Source: UKL13-2 sp031431435
GTDB lineage: Bacteria > Pseudomonadota > Gammaproteobacteria > Burkholderiales > Usitatibacteraceae
Assembly: GCA_031431435.1 (NCBI GenBank)
Contig: JANPDI010000120.1
Location: forward strand, 1 to 13,418
Reading direction: 5' to 3'
Length of the DNA: 13,418 bases
The notes beneath the pieces were generated by a model. The model saw only the letters and a program-made list of their open reading frames with translations, made no database searches and had not been told where the DNA came from. Shown here in pieces: positions 1-6,592 of the stretch. Within the stretch, counting starts at the first letter, position 1. Each line of letters opens with the position of its first letter. Made by a program: the position numbers and the translations under genes.

Positions 1-88
1 GCCCGATTGCCCGGTTTTTCTGGTGCGCGGGTTATCTGATGTTATTAGGTTATTTTAATGCTGAATAGGGTGCAAAAGCACCTAACGC
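1..88. other. Window edge, no supported gene
   Basis: These bases lie downstream of the minus-strand VWA gene. All three plus-strand frames reach a stop here, at 37-39, 56-58 and 66-68. The tail of a convergent plus-strand gene could therefore end here. The frame closing with TAG at 66-68 is hydrophobic and is followed at once by a small hairpin. There is too little sequence to choose a frame or name a product. Confidence 0.3.
69..82. terminator. Small hairpin, possible weak terminator
   Basis: GGTGC (69-73), loop AAAA, and GCACC (78-82) form a perfect 5-bp stem just past the stop of the VWA gene at 89. It also directly follows a plus-strand TAG at 66-68. No uninterrupted T tract follows on either strand, so it is at best a weak or Rho-assisted terminator. 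Confidence 0.25.
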
Positions 89-1288
89 TCAGACCAGCTG
101 TTTCATCGCCCGGTCAAGCCCGTCAACCGTCATCGGATACATGCGATTTTCCATCAAATCGCCGGTTATTTTGACTGATTGTGTCCAGGGCCAGTGTTGT
201 TCCGGTGTGGGATTAATCCAGGCGGCATTCTTGTAGTGACCAAGCAATCGCTCCAGCCATACGACCCCCGCCTCCTCATTCCAATGCTCGACACTGCCAC
301 CCGGCTGCAAAATTTCGTAGGGGCTCATGGTGGCGTCGCCCACAATAATCAACTTGTAGTCCCTGCCGTATTTATTGAGCACATCCCAGGTTGGGAATTT
401 TTCGCTGTGTCGCAGCCGGTTGTTGCGCCAGACAGACTCGTAGAAAAAATTATGGAAGTAGAAGTACTCCAGATGTTTGAATTCTGTCTTGGCGGCGGAA
501 AAAAGCTCCTCACAACGATGCACATACTCATCCATCGAGCCGCCAACATCCAGGAACAACAGCACTTTTACATTATTGTGGCGTTCCGGGACCATCTTGA
601 TATCGAGATAACCGGCGTTGTTTGCGGTCGCCTTGATGGTGTGATCGAGGTCAAGCTCCTCCTCAGCGCCGGTTCGCGCGAAGCGGCGCAAACGCCGCAA
701 GGCCAATTGAATGTTACGGATACCCAACTCAACCTGATCGTCATAATCCCGATAGGCACGTTGATCCCATACTTTGATCGCACGCTTGTTGCGACTTTTG
801 TCCTGACCGATTCGCACGCCCTCGGGATTAAAACCATAGGCGCCGAACGGCGACGTGCCTGCGGTGCCGATCCATTTACTGCCACCCTGATGACGCTCTT
901 TTTGTTCTTCGAGCCGTTTTCGGAGCGTCTCCATCAGTTTTTCCCAGCCGCCAAGCGCTTCAATCTGCGCTTTTTCTTCGTCAGACAGCACTTTTTCGGC
1001 CAGTTTTTTCAGCCACTCTTCGGGAATCTGCTGCTGTAAAAGCTTATCCAGCGCCGCGTTGAGATTTTCGACACCCTTGAAATACGCTGCAAACGCGCGG
1101 TCAAACCGGTCAAAGTGGGATTCGTCTTTGACCAAACAGGCGCGCGAAACGTAATAGAAATCATCAATACTGCCGTAGTCGTCCAGATATGTTGCGCCCT
1201 TCTCCATCGCTTCGCACAAGGTCAGATACTCCTTGACCGACACGGGCAGTCCGACCTGTTTCAGCGTAAGAAAAAAATCGATCAGCAC
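89..1288 (-). CDS. VWA domain-containing protein, CoxE-like
   Basis: This is a 399-residue cytoplasmic protein with no signal peptide or membrane segment. The N-terminal half is helical and charged. The C-terminal von Willebrand factor A domain starts near residue 238. Its metal site (MIDAS) is visible as D247-V-G-G-S251, followed by a later aspartate, D318, in VGDAT. A DxGGS form in place of the textbook DxSxS is, as I recall, usual for this CoxE-like group. Proteins of this kind work with MoxR AAA+ ATPases in metal-cofactor insertion or protein remodelling, and a moxR gene heads this operon. The start is GTG at 1288. A Shine-Dalgarno AGGA eight bases upstream overlaps the TAG stop of the preceding acetyltransferase gene, suggesting translational coupling. 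The family call is firm; the substrate is unknown. Confidence 0.9.
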   Translation of the reverse strand: MLIDFFLTLKQVGLPVSVKEYLTLCEAMEKGATYLDDYGSIDDFYYVSRACLVKDESHFDRFDRAFAAYFKGVENLNAALDKLLQQQIPEEWLKKLAEKVLSDEEKAQIEALGGWEKLMETLRKRLEEQKERHQGGSKWIGTAGTSPFGAYGFNPEGVRIGQDKSRNKRAIKVWDQRAYRDYDDQVELGIRNIQLALRRLRRFARTGAEEELDLDHTIKATANNAGYLDIKMVPERHNNVKVLLFLDVGGSMDEYVHRCEELFSAAKTEFKHLEYFYFHNFFYESVWRNNRLRHSEKFPTWDVLNKYGRDYKLIIVGDATMSPYEILQPGGSVEHWNEEAGVVWLERLLGHYKNAAWINPTPEQHWPWTQSVKITGDLMENRMYPMTVDGLDRAMKQLV

Positions 1289-1298
1289 GCGTTGATTC

Positions 1299-1886
1299 CT
1301 AGCCGGAAAGCCGATGCCGCAGGTGCGCCCGGACCATCAACCATTCCGCGGCAACGATTGAATACACACAGGTGTCACGTGGTTCGCCGAGCCTGCCGAT
1401 ACGATGTGCGCGCAGGACACCATCGAGTTTGGCACCGAGGCGCTCAATCGCGGCGCGACTTTGCTGGTTTATCCAATTTGTGCGGAATTCGACCGCCAGG
1501 CATCCCAGCGTTTCAAACGCGTGCGTCAGCAACAACAGCTTTGTTTCAGTATTGACCGCCGTGCGTTGCGCCGACTTGGCGTACCACGTATAGCCGATTT
1601 CCAGGCGGCGATGGTCACCCTCAATATTGCAGTAGGTGGTCGCACCAACGATCAGGCCATCGTGTTTACGTCGAACAATAAATGGCAGCATGGAATGTGC
1701 CGCACATTGTCGCAATCGGTGTGCGATATCGGCAGCCATTTCCGCCGGGGCTGGCACGCTCGTATACCAAAGCGTCCAAAGTTCGCCATCCGCAGCGGCA
1801 AGCTTCAGCGCGTGTTCGTGATCCGGCGTCAAAGGCTCCAATAGCACATGGTCGCCACACAACGTCACCGGTTCGACAAACGGCAT
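1299..1886 (-). CDS. GNAT family N-acetyltransferase, RimJ/RimL-like
   Basis: This 195-residue protein has a GNAT fold of the RimJ/RimL (acetyltransf_3) type, transferring acetyl from acetyl-CoA to an amine. The N-terminal strand LLEPLTPDHEHAL leads to the core strand GLIVGATTYCNIEG (about 77-90). Next come EIGYTWYAKSAQRTAVNTE (97-115), which contains the acetyl-CoA loop QRTAVNTE, and VEFRTNWINQQSRAAIERLGAK (132-153), the usual C-terminal helix of these enzymes. The ATG at 1886 lies four bases after the moxR TAG, with an AGGGG Shine-Dalgarno inside the end of moxR, so it is almost certainly cotranscribed with moxR and the VWA gene. The acceptor substrate cannot be read from the sequence. Candidates are a small molecule, a protein N-terminus, or a partner of the MoxR/VWA pair. 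Confidence 0.9.
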   Translation of the reverse strand: MPFVEPVTLCGDHVLLEPLTPDHEHALKLAAADGELWTLWYTSVPAPAEMAADIAHRLRQCAAHSMLPFIVRRKHDGLIVGATTYCNIEGDHRRLEIGYTWYAKSAQRTAVNTETKLLLLTHAFETLGCLAVEFRTNWINQQSRAAIERLGAKLDGVLRAHRIGRLGEPRDTCVYSIVAAEWLMVRAHLRHRLSG

Positions 1887-1890
1887 TTGG

Positions 1891-2766
1891 CTAACCCCTG
1901 CGCTTCGACAGGAAAATCAGCCGCTCAAACAGATGCACATCCTGTTCGTTTTTGACCAATGCGCCATAAAGCGGTGGAATGAGTTTGTTGGTGTCATTTG
2001 ATTTCAGCGCTTCCGGTGGAATGTCCTCTGCCACCAGCAACTTTATCCAATCGAGCAGTTCCGACGTCGACGGCTTTTTCTTCAAGCCGGGCATTTCCCG
2101 GATATCAAAAAACACTTCCATCGCCTCCTTCAATAGATTTTTTTTCAGATTTGGAAAATGCACATCGGCAATCAGTTGCATGGTTTCCCGATCCGGGAAA
2201 CGAATGTAGTGAAAAAAACAGCGGCGCAAAAATGCATCCGGCAGTTCCTTTTCATTATTGCTGGTGATAAAAATGATCGGCCGGTGTTTGGCCTTTATGG
2301 TTTCGCGGGTTTCGTAACAATAAAATTCCATGCGGTCGAGTTCGCGCAACAAGTCGTTTGGGAACTCAATATCCGCCTTGTCAATCTCATCAATCAACAG
2401 CACCACCTGCTCATCGGCTGTGAACGCCTGCCATAACAGGCCTTTGTTGATGTAGTTGCGAATGTCTTTGACTTTTTCCTCACCCAACTGTGAATCGCGC
2501 AACCGTGACACGGCGTCATACTCATATAAGCCCTGTTGGGCTTTGGTGGTCGATTTGATGTGCCACTGCAACAGCGGCTTTCCCAGCGCGGCCGATACCT
2601 CCTCGGCGAGCATGGTTTTGCCGGTGCCCGGCTCGCCTTTGATCAGCAGTGGGCGCTCGAGCGTGATCGCCGCATTAACCGCAAGCATCAGGTCCTGGGT
2701 CGCAATATAGTTCTGACTGCCGGTAAACTTCATGGTGTCCACATACGTTGGTTGGCTTGTCGTCAT
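1891..2766 (-). CDS. MoxR family AAA+ ATPase
   Basis: This 291-residue AAA+ ATPase belongs to the MoxR group, which powers chaperone-like remodelling or cofactor insertion together with VWA proteins. Visible motifs are Walker A GEPGTGKT (44-51), Walker B VVLLIDEIDKAD (121-132), sensor 1 IIFITSNNEKELPDAF (164-179), and the arginine pair RRC (181-183) in the arginine-finger region. The C-terminal lid carries KPSTSELLDW (231-240). It is the first gene of a three-gene operon ending in the VWA partner. The ATG at 2766 has no strong Shine-Dalgarno. An alternative start is M12 at 2733 (MKFTGSQNYIAT), close to where I recall family members beginning. A perfect TATAAT on this strand overlaps the first ATG (2770-2765). 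If that were the -10 box, transcription would begin inside the longer reading frame and M12 would be used. Confidence 0.93.
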   Translation of the reverse strand: MTTSQPTYVDTMKFTGSQNYIATQDLMLAVNAAITLERPLLIKGEPGTGKTMLAEEVSAALGKPLLQWHIKSTTKAQQGLYEYDAVSRLRDSQLGEEKVKDIRNYINKGLLWQAFTADEQVVLLIDEIDKADIEFPNDLLRELDRMEFYCYETRETIKAKHRPIIFITSNNEKELPDAFLRRCFFHYIRFPDRETMQLIADVHFPNLKKNLLKEAMEVFFDIREMPGLKKKPSTSELLDWIKLLVAEDIPPEALKSNDTNKLIPPLYGALVKNEQDVHLFERLIFLSKRRG

Positions 2767-2780
2767 TATAGGAGTTCCCG
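2767..2780. promoter_or_regulatory. 14-base divergent gap, moxR / DUF4139
   Basis: Two genes diverge here with only 14 bases between the annotated ATGs. On the plus strand, TAGGAG (2769-2774) is a good Shine-Dalgarno for the DUF4139 gene at 2781. On the minus strand, TATAAT (2770-2765) overlaps the moxR ATG, but I find no convincing -35 element at 16-18 bases. Promoters for both genes must lie inside each other's 5' coding sequence, or the true starts lie further apart. Confidence 0.4.
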
Positions 2781-4304
2781 ATGGATATTCGTCCCAGCAA
2801 ACATACCGCGTTGAAGCGTATCGTGGGCGTCACACTGCCTTTTTGGATGGCGGCAGCCAGCGTATCGGCCCAGACCGGTGTCACCATTTATTCAAGTGCG
2901 CAACCCGGCAGTCTGTCGGCGGCAACGTTCAGGTCGGGCGGTGAATATGGCAATGTGCCGGGTTATGCCGTCGTCAGACAGGAAAAGTCATTTGATCTTG
3001 GCCGCGGCCGCACGATCATTCGTGTGACTGATGTGCCCTCGTTGATCGACCCGACGACCGTTACATTTGAATCCCTTACCGACAACGCCAATACCCGCGT
3101 GGTTGAACAGAGTTTTGAATTTGATCTGACCAGCACCAGAAAGCTGCTCGAAAAGTACCTCGACCGGGACGTCACCATCGAGCAAATACGCGGCAACACC
3201 GTCGAGTCAGTCACCGGCACCCTGCTATCGGCGCGTGATGGCATTGTCATCCGCACCACTGAGGGCGGCATCCGCACCTTGAGCAGCTACGCCGGTGTGC
3301 GTTTGGCCTCGCTCCCCGGTGGCTTGATCAGCAAACCAACGTTGGTCTGGGATATTGCCGCGGATCGTGCCGGCACCCACAAAGCCCGCTACAGCTACCA
3401 AACGCAGGGCATCACCTGGTGGACAGACTACAACCTGACGCTAAATGAAGACAACAATCAATGCAAGCTCGACGTCGGCGCATGGGTGACGATTGTCAAC
3501 CAGACCGGCGCAACCTTTGACGACGCGAAGTTAAAGCTGGTGGCCGGCGACGTTCAGCGTGCACAGCCGCGCGCCGCCGCGAATGACATGGCCATGGCAA
3601 GCGCACAACGCATGGCTAAATCCGACGTTGGCGGGTTCCAGGAAAAATCATTTTTTGAGTACCACCTGTACACACTCGGCCGCCCGACCACCCTCGCCAA
3701 CAACAGTACCAAACAGATTGAGTTGTTTCCCACCGCGCGAGGTGTCAACTGCGAAAAGACCTTGGTCTACTATGGACAGGCGGGGTGGTTTGGCGGCTAC
3801 TACGGAAGCCCGATGACGGATCGCAATTTTGGCAATCAATCCAACAAAAAAATTGATGTCTATTTGCGTTTCAAAAACCGCGAAGACAACAAACTCGGCA
3901 TTCCGCTACCGGCGGGAAAGATTCGTGTTGCCAAACTCGATAGCGCCGACCAGTCGCTTGAATTCATTGGCGAAGATTTGATCGACCACACTGCCAAAAA
4001 TGAAACCGTTCAGATCAAGCTCGGCAGCGCATTTGATGTGGTGGGTGAACGCCGTCAGGTCGACTACCGCACCGACACCAACGCCAAATGGATTGAAGAG
4101 GATATCGAGGTTAAGATCCGCAACCAAAAGGACGGCACGGCGAACGTGATCGTCAAGGAAAACCTGTATCGATGGAGCAATTGGACCATCAAGACCAAAA
4201 GCACCGAGTATGAAAAGGTCGATTCACGGACCATTCAATTTCCACTCAGAATCAATAAAGGTGCCGAGGCAATCGTGCGTTACACCGTTCGATACACCTG
4301 GTAA
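2781..4304 (+). CDS. Secreted DUF4139 domain-containing protein
   Basis: This 507-residue protein has an N-terminal signal peptide: a basic start, a hydrophobic stretch, then ASVSA with likely cleavage after A30. It should act in the periplasm or at the cell surface. The mature part matches the DUF4139 family, which is beta-rich and related to mucoidy-inhibitor A-like proteins; its biochemical role is not established. Landmarks are VTIYSSAQPGSLSA just after the signal, the segment from WDIAADRAGTHKARYSY through TWWTDYNLTL, and a C-terminal beta domain ending in IVRYTVRYTW. A Gly/Tyr-rich stretch, WFGGYYGSPM, lies near the middle. No membrane anchor or lipobox is seen. The ATG at 2781 has a strong Shine-Dalgarno. 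The gene is monocistronic, diverging from moxR and converging on the hydrolase gene. Being back to back with a MoxR/VWA operon is suggestive but does not prove a link. Confidence 0.88.
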   Translation: MDIRPSKHTALKRIVGVTLPFWMAAASVSAQTGVTIYSSAQPGSLSAATFRSGGEYGNVPGYAVVRQEKSFDLGRGRTIIRVTDVPSLIDPTTVTFESLTDNANTRVVEQSFEFDLTSTRKLLEKYLDRDVTIEQIRGNTVESVTGTLLSARDGIVIRTTEGGIRTLSSYAGVRLASLPGGLISKPTLVWDIAADRAGTHKARYSYQTQGITWWTDYNLTLNEDNNQCKLDVGAWVTIVNQTGATFDDAKLKLVAGDVQRAQPRAAANDMAMASAQRMAKSDVGGFQEKSFFEYHLYTLGRPTTLANNSTKQIELFPTARGVNCEKTLVYYGQAGWFGGYYGSPMTDRNFGNQSNKKIDVYLRFKNREDNKLGIPLPAGKIRVAKLDSADQSLEFIGEDLIDHTAKNETVQIKLGSAFDVVGERRQVDYRTDTNAKWIEEDIEVKIRNQKDGTANVIVKENLYRWSNWTIKTKSTEYEKVDSRTIQFPLRINKGAEAIVRYTVRYTW

Positions 4305-4344
4305 AACCAAACGCAACAATCGCCACGCCTGTTTGCAAACACGT

Positions 4345-5343
4345 TTACTGGCGGGTGTTTTCAGGCATTTCCGCCTCAAACACCCCGCCAGTATTGGACG
4401 ATCGGTTTATTGCCTGCACCACATGCAACACGATTTCCGTTGAAAATAACAAACCAACGTGTCCCACCCCTGACACGGCGATATTGTCAGCCCAAGAAAG
4501 TTGGCTCGACTCTGGCGGGTAAACGACATCGTCATTGGTGGTATAGATTGAAACTGTTGGCGGTTTTGCGCCGCCAGCAACCCGCTCGCGTTCGTGCAAA
4601 CTCGCAATCCATGCACCCTGCCAGCGCATTTGTTTGACACATGCACCAATCCCAAGCGTCGCCGTACGGGTGCCGTGATGAGGCGTGCCCAGTGTGACAA
4701 ATTGCGCGATGCGAGCCGCACCATGTTCGACCATATAGGCGCGTGTCACCAACCCGCCCATGCTATGGGAAATCACAATGACTTGGGGGTGCTTGGTCTC
4801 AGCACAAATGGCTTCGATGCGGGCATGCAATTGCGCGGCAAACGACTCGATGGTGCCAAACGGTGGTTCAAGCGTGATGGTGTAAATCAACCCGCGCATT
4901 TTGCCGGCCTCCACCGCGCTTTTTGCATGTGTCTGCAGGCGCCGCCGAAACCGCACCCACATGCCGCGATTCGAGAAATAGCCGTGTACCAGCAACACCG
5001 GCGGTGAAGCGGGTGCGTCGATGCCGGTCAGGATTTCGGCCGGTTCGTCGGGCATGACGAATCGGTAAAACGGCTGGGCAATATTGAAGCTGGTCAGCCT
5101 CGACGTAAACTCGCCCCAAAGCGCGGCCAGCATGTTTGTGTTTTCACGACGTTCCCTGAGTCGCATGACACCACACACCAAAAAGCTGCTGAATGCGTGG
5201 GAAAGTCGCCATAACAATCCGAGCGTCAGGATAACCAGCACAATCGACAGCAGCCCCCAACCGGGTCCGCCAAGTACAACCGCGAGACCGACATAGGCAA
5301 ACATTTCAATCGCCAGAACCAAGATAAGCCATCGCTGCAACAT
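4345..5343 (-). CDS. Membrane-anchored alpha/beta hydrolase (lipase-like)
   Basis: This 332-residue protein has two N-terminal membrane segments (about residues 4-24 and 27-46) followed by an alpha/beta-hydrolase domain. The oxyanion motif is LLVHGYFSNRGMW (117-129). The nucleophile elbow is SHSMGG with Ser194, followed by FVTLGTPHHGT (215-225), typical of lipase or PGAP1-like esterases. The likely acid is Asp271 or Asp272 in TNDDVVYPPESS, and the likely base is His295 in GVGHVGLL. The catalytic triad is therefore complete. Esterase or lipase activity is inferred from the family; the substrate is unknown. Which side of the membrane the domain faces cannot be settled by eye. Its ATG follows the TAA of azlD with no gap, so it is probably the third gene of the azlCD transcript and translationally coupled. 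The last codons form a long hairpin. Confidence 0.88.
   Translation of the reverse strand: MLQRWLILVLAIEMFAYVGLAVVLGGPGWGLLSIVLVILTLGLLWRLSHAFSSFLVCGVMRLRERRENTNMLAALWGEFTSRLTSFNIAQPFYRFVMPDEPAEILTGIDAPASPPVLLVHGYFSNRGMWVRFRRRLQTHAKSAVEAGKMRGLIYTITLEPPFGTIESFAAQLHARIEAICAETKHPQVIVISHSMGGLVTRAYMVEHGAARIAQFVTLGTPHHGTRTATLGIGACVKQMRWQGAWIASLHERERVAGGAKPPTVSIYTTNDDVVYPPESSQLSWADNIAVSGVGHVGLLFSTEIVLHVVQAINRSSNTGGVFEAEMPENTRQ
4347..4392. repeat. Long hairpin at convergent gene ends
   Basis: The 14-base arm at 4347-4360 (ACTGGCGGGTGTTT) pairs with 4378-4392 (AAACACCCCGCCAGT), with a single bulged C. The 17-base loop holds a second stem, AGGC/GCCT (4363-4366 with 4373-4376). The structure occupies the last codons of the minus-strand hydrolase gene, up to its stop, and lies 42 bases past the stop of the plus-strand DUF4139 gene. 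It may block transcription from both sides, but no T tract follows on either strand, so a classical intrinsic terminator is not shown. A small palindrome GTTTGCAAAC (4331-4340) lies next to it. Confidence 0.6.
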
Positions 5344-5682
5344 TTATTGTCCCATCCATTTCAGCAACCACAGTGCCGCCATGCCCGCACCAATTGTTGC
5401 AAAAATACTCCTGGTCCGCCACGCAATCAATGCAGCGATCAATGCGGCAATAATCCGATAGCCGTTGACACTCTCACCCGCTTGCAACTCTCGAAATAAT
5501 ACGTCCGGCAAAATCAGCGCGGGCATCACCGCCGCACCGACAAATTTTAATGCCCGGGTGAACCAGAGAGGTACATTCAGATCGGCAGGTAGAACAATAA
5601 ACGACGCCCGCGCCAGCAATGTGACCACAGCAGCTGCCACAATTGTTGCCACACTGATCCAATCCGCGACGATCACCATCAT
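5344..5682 (-). CDS. azlD: AzlD family transporter subunit
   Basis: This 112-residue protein is very hydrophobic, with about four membrane segments. It fits the small AzlD subunit, which pairs with AzlC to export branched-chain amino acids in characterised members. The pattern WISVATIVAAAVVTLLARASFIVLP at the N-terminus, RALKFVGAAVMPALILPDVLF in the middle and AALIAWRTRSIFATIGAGM near the end is typical of the family. The start overlaps the end of azlC by four bases (ATGA). Two ATGs stand in tandem (5682 and 5679), and the first gives the overlap. The downstream hydrolase gene begins directly after its stop. The family assignment is strong; the substrate is inferred. Confidence 0.88.
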   Translation of the reverse strand: MMVIVADWISVATIVAAAVVTLLARASFIVLPADLNVPLWFTRALKFVGAAVMPALILPDVLFRELQAGESVNGYRIIAALIAALIAWRTRSIFATIGAGMAALWLLKWMGQ

Positions 5683-6416
5683 GTGCTCCCGACAGCAGAT
5701 TCACGCCGCAAATCGAGGTAGGTGCCGATCACAACGCCAACAACCGCCGCGGCAATCAACCCCAGCTTCATCGGCATCGCCGCGGTAAAAAACGCCGCCG
5801 TCGCCGCACCGGCCGCAGTCCACCAATGGGCGCGCGAGTTGAGTGCCGGAAACACCAGCGCCAGAAACACCAGCGGAATGGCGAAGTCGAGCGACCATTC
5901 TTTGGGTACCAGCGTACCGGCAAAAATGCCGAGGGCGACCATGATGTTCCAGCTCAGCCAGGTCAAAAAAGCCGCAGCACCGTAATAGGCGCCAATCTTT
6001 TCCACCGGGTCTGTCGGCTTGAATCGTGTGGTCAGCAAGGCAAACAAATGGTCGGTCAGCCCATAGGCAAACAGCCATTTCTTGACGGTGGGCAGACTGC
6101 GGAAATATGGCGCAATGGCCGCCGAATACATGACAAATCGCAGATTCACCACCAACACCGTGGCCACAACAATCAACGGCGGTGCACTTTGCACCATCAG
6201 GGCAATTGCCGCCAACTGCGACGCGCCGGCAAACACTATCACCGACATCACCAGCGCCAGCCAAGGATCCATCCCAGCCGCCGTCGAGGCGGTGCCAACG
6301 ATCAGTCCGAATGGCATCAGCCCCAATACCGACGGCGCGGCGTCCTTGATTCCCTGGCGGAAGGCCTGCTGACGCGCGTTCAACTTGGGGCCGTGGGTGG
6401 AATGCTTGGGTTTCAC
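5679..6416 (-). CDS. azlC: AzlC family amino-acid exporter subunit
   Basis: This is the large subunit of an AzlC/AzlD branched-chain amino-acid export pair in the inner membrane. Signature stretches are LMPFGLIVGTASTAAGMDPW, VFAGASQLAAIALM and VVNLRFVMYSAAIAPYF, then YGLTDHLFALLTTRF and a run of C-terminal hydrophobic helices. The open frame reaches back to an ATG at 6512, but the first 32 residues of that version do not look like family sequence and lie in the divergent gap. I prefer GTG at 6416 (VKPKHSTHGPKLNARQQAF), giving 245 residues, close to the usual length. No clear Shine-Dalgarno supports either choice, so the start is uncertain. On this strand TAAAAT lies at 6450-6445, suitably placed as a -10 box for the GTG start. 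azlD overlaps its stop. Confidence 0.85.
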   Translation of the reverse strand: MKPKHSTHGPKLNARQQAFRQGIKDAAPSVLGLMPFGLIVGTASTAAGMDPWLALVMSVIVFAGASQLAAIALMVQSAPPLIVVATVLVVNLRFVMYSAAIAPYFRSLPTVKKWLFAYGLTDHLFALLTTRFKPTDPVEKIGAYYGAAAFLTWLSWNIMVALGIFAGTLVPKEWSLDFAIPLVFLALVFPALNSRAHWWTAAGAATAAFFTAAMPMKLGLIAAAVVGVVIGTYLDLRRESAVGST

Positions 6417-6444
6417 AATGATCGAATGGCAGAAGTTAAACGCT

Positions 6445-6450
6445 ATTTTA
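6445..6450 (-). promoter_or_regulatory. Possible -10 box for azlC
   Basis: On the minus strand this reads TAAAAT, a five-of-six match to the sigma-70 -10 consensus. A start near 6438 would leave a leader of about 20 bases before the GTG at 6416. No recognisable -35 element is found at 16-18 bases, so the call is weak. Confidence 0.25.
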
Positions 6451-6514
6451 GGGTCGTCGGCACGCTCCGCCACATCGATGGCATTTTTTATTCCGCGCTT
6501 GCCGCATATCACCT

Positions 6515-6531
6515 GAAATGCGCGGCATTTC
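6515..6531. promoter_or_regulatory. Palindrome, candidate operator
   Basis: GAAATGC (6515-6521), spacer GCG, and GCATTTC (6525-6531) form a perfect 7-bp dyad. It lies in the roughly 176-base gap between the preferred starts of azlC and the divergent fused synthase, where a regulator of either gene would be expected to bind. A related GAAAATGC occurs at 6538-6545. No regulator gene is in the window. Confidence 0.3.
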
Positions 6532-6592
6532 CCGTGCGAAAATGCCGTTCATTTCTCTGCCAACGCATTCACGCCGACTTTCGAAAGACCGC

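Noticed and set aside
179..1039. 286-codon open frame on the plus strand opposite the VWA gene
   Set aside because: It lies wholly antisense to a gene with clear family motifs, has no recognisable domain or ribosome site, and fits a mirror of GC-rich coding sequence.
6417..6512. Longer start of azlC at ATG 6512
   Set aside because: The added 32 residues are polar and unlike AzlC N-termini, and would make the protein unusually long for the family.
6518..6592. Longer start of the fused synthase at ATG 6518 or 6542
   Set aside because: The extra residues are not family-like, precede the conserved first helix and have no ribosome site. It cannot be fully excluded without alignment.
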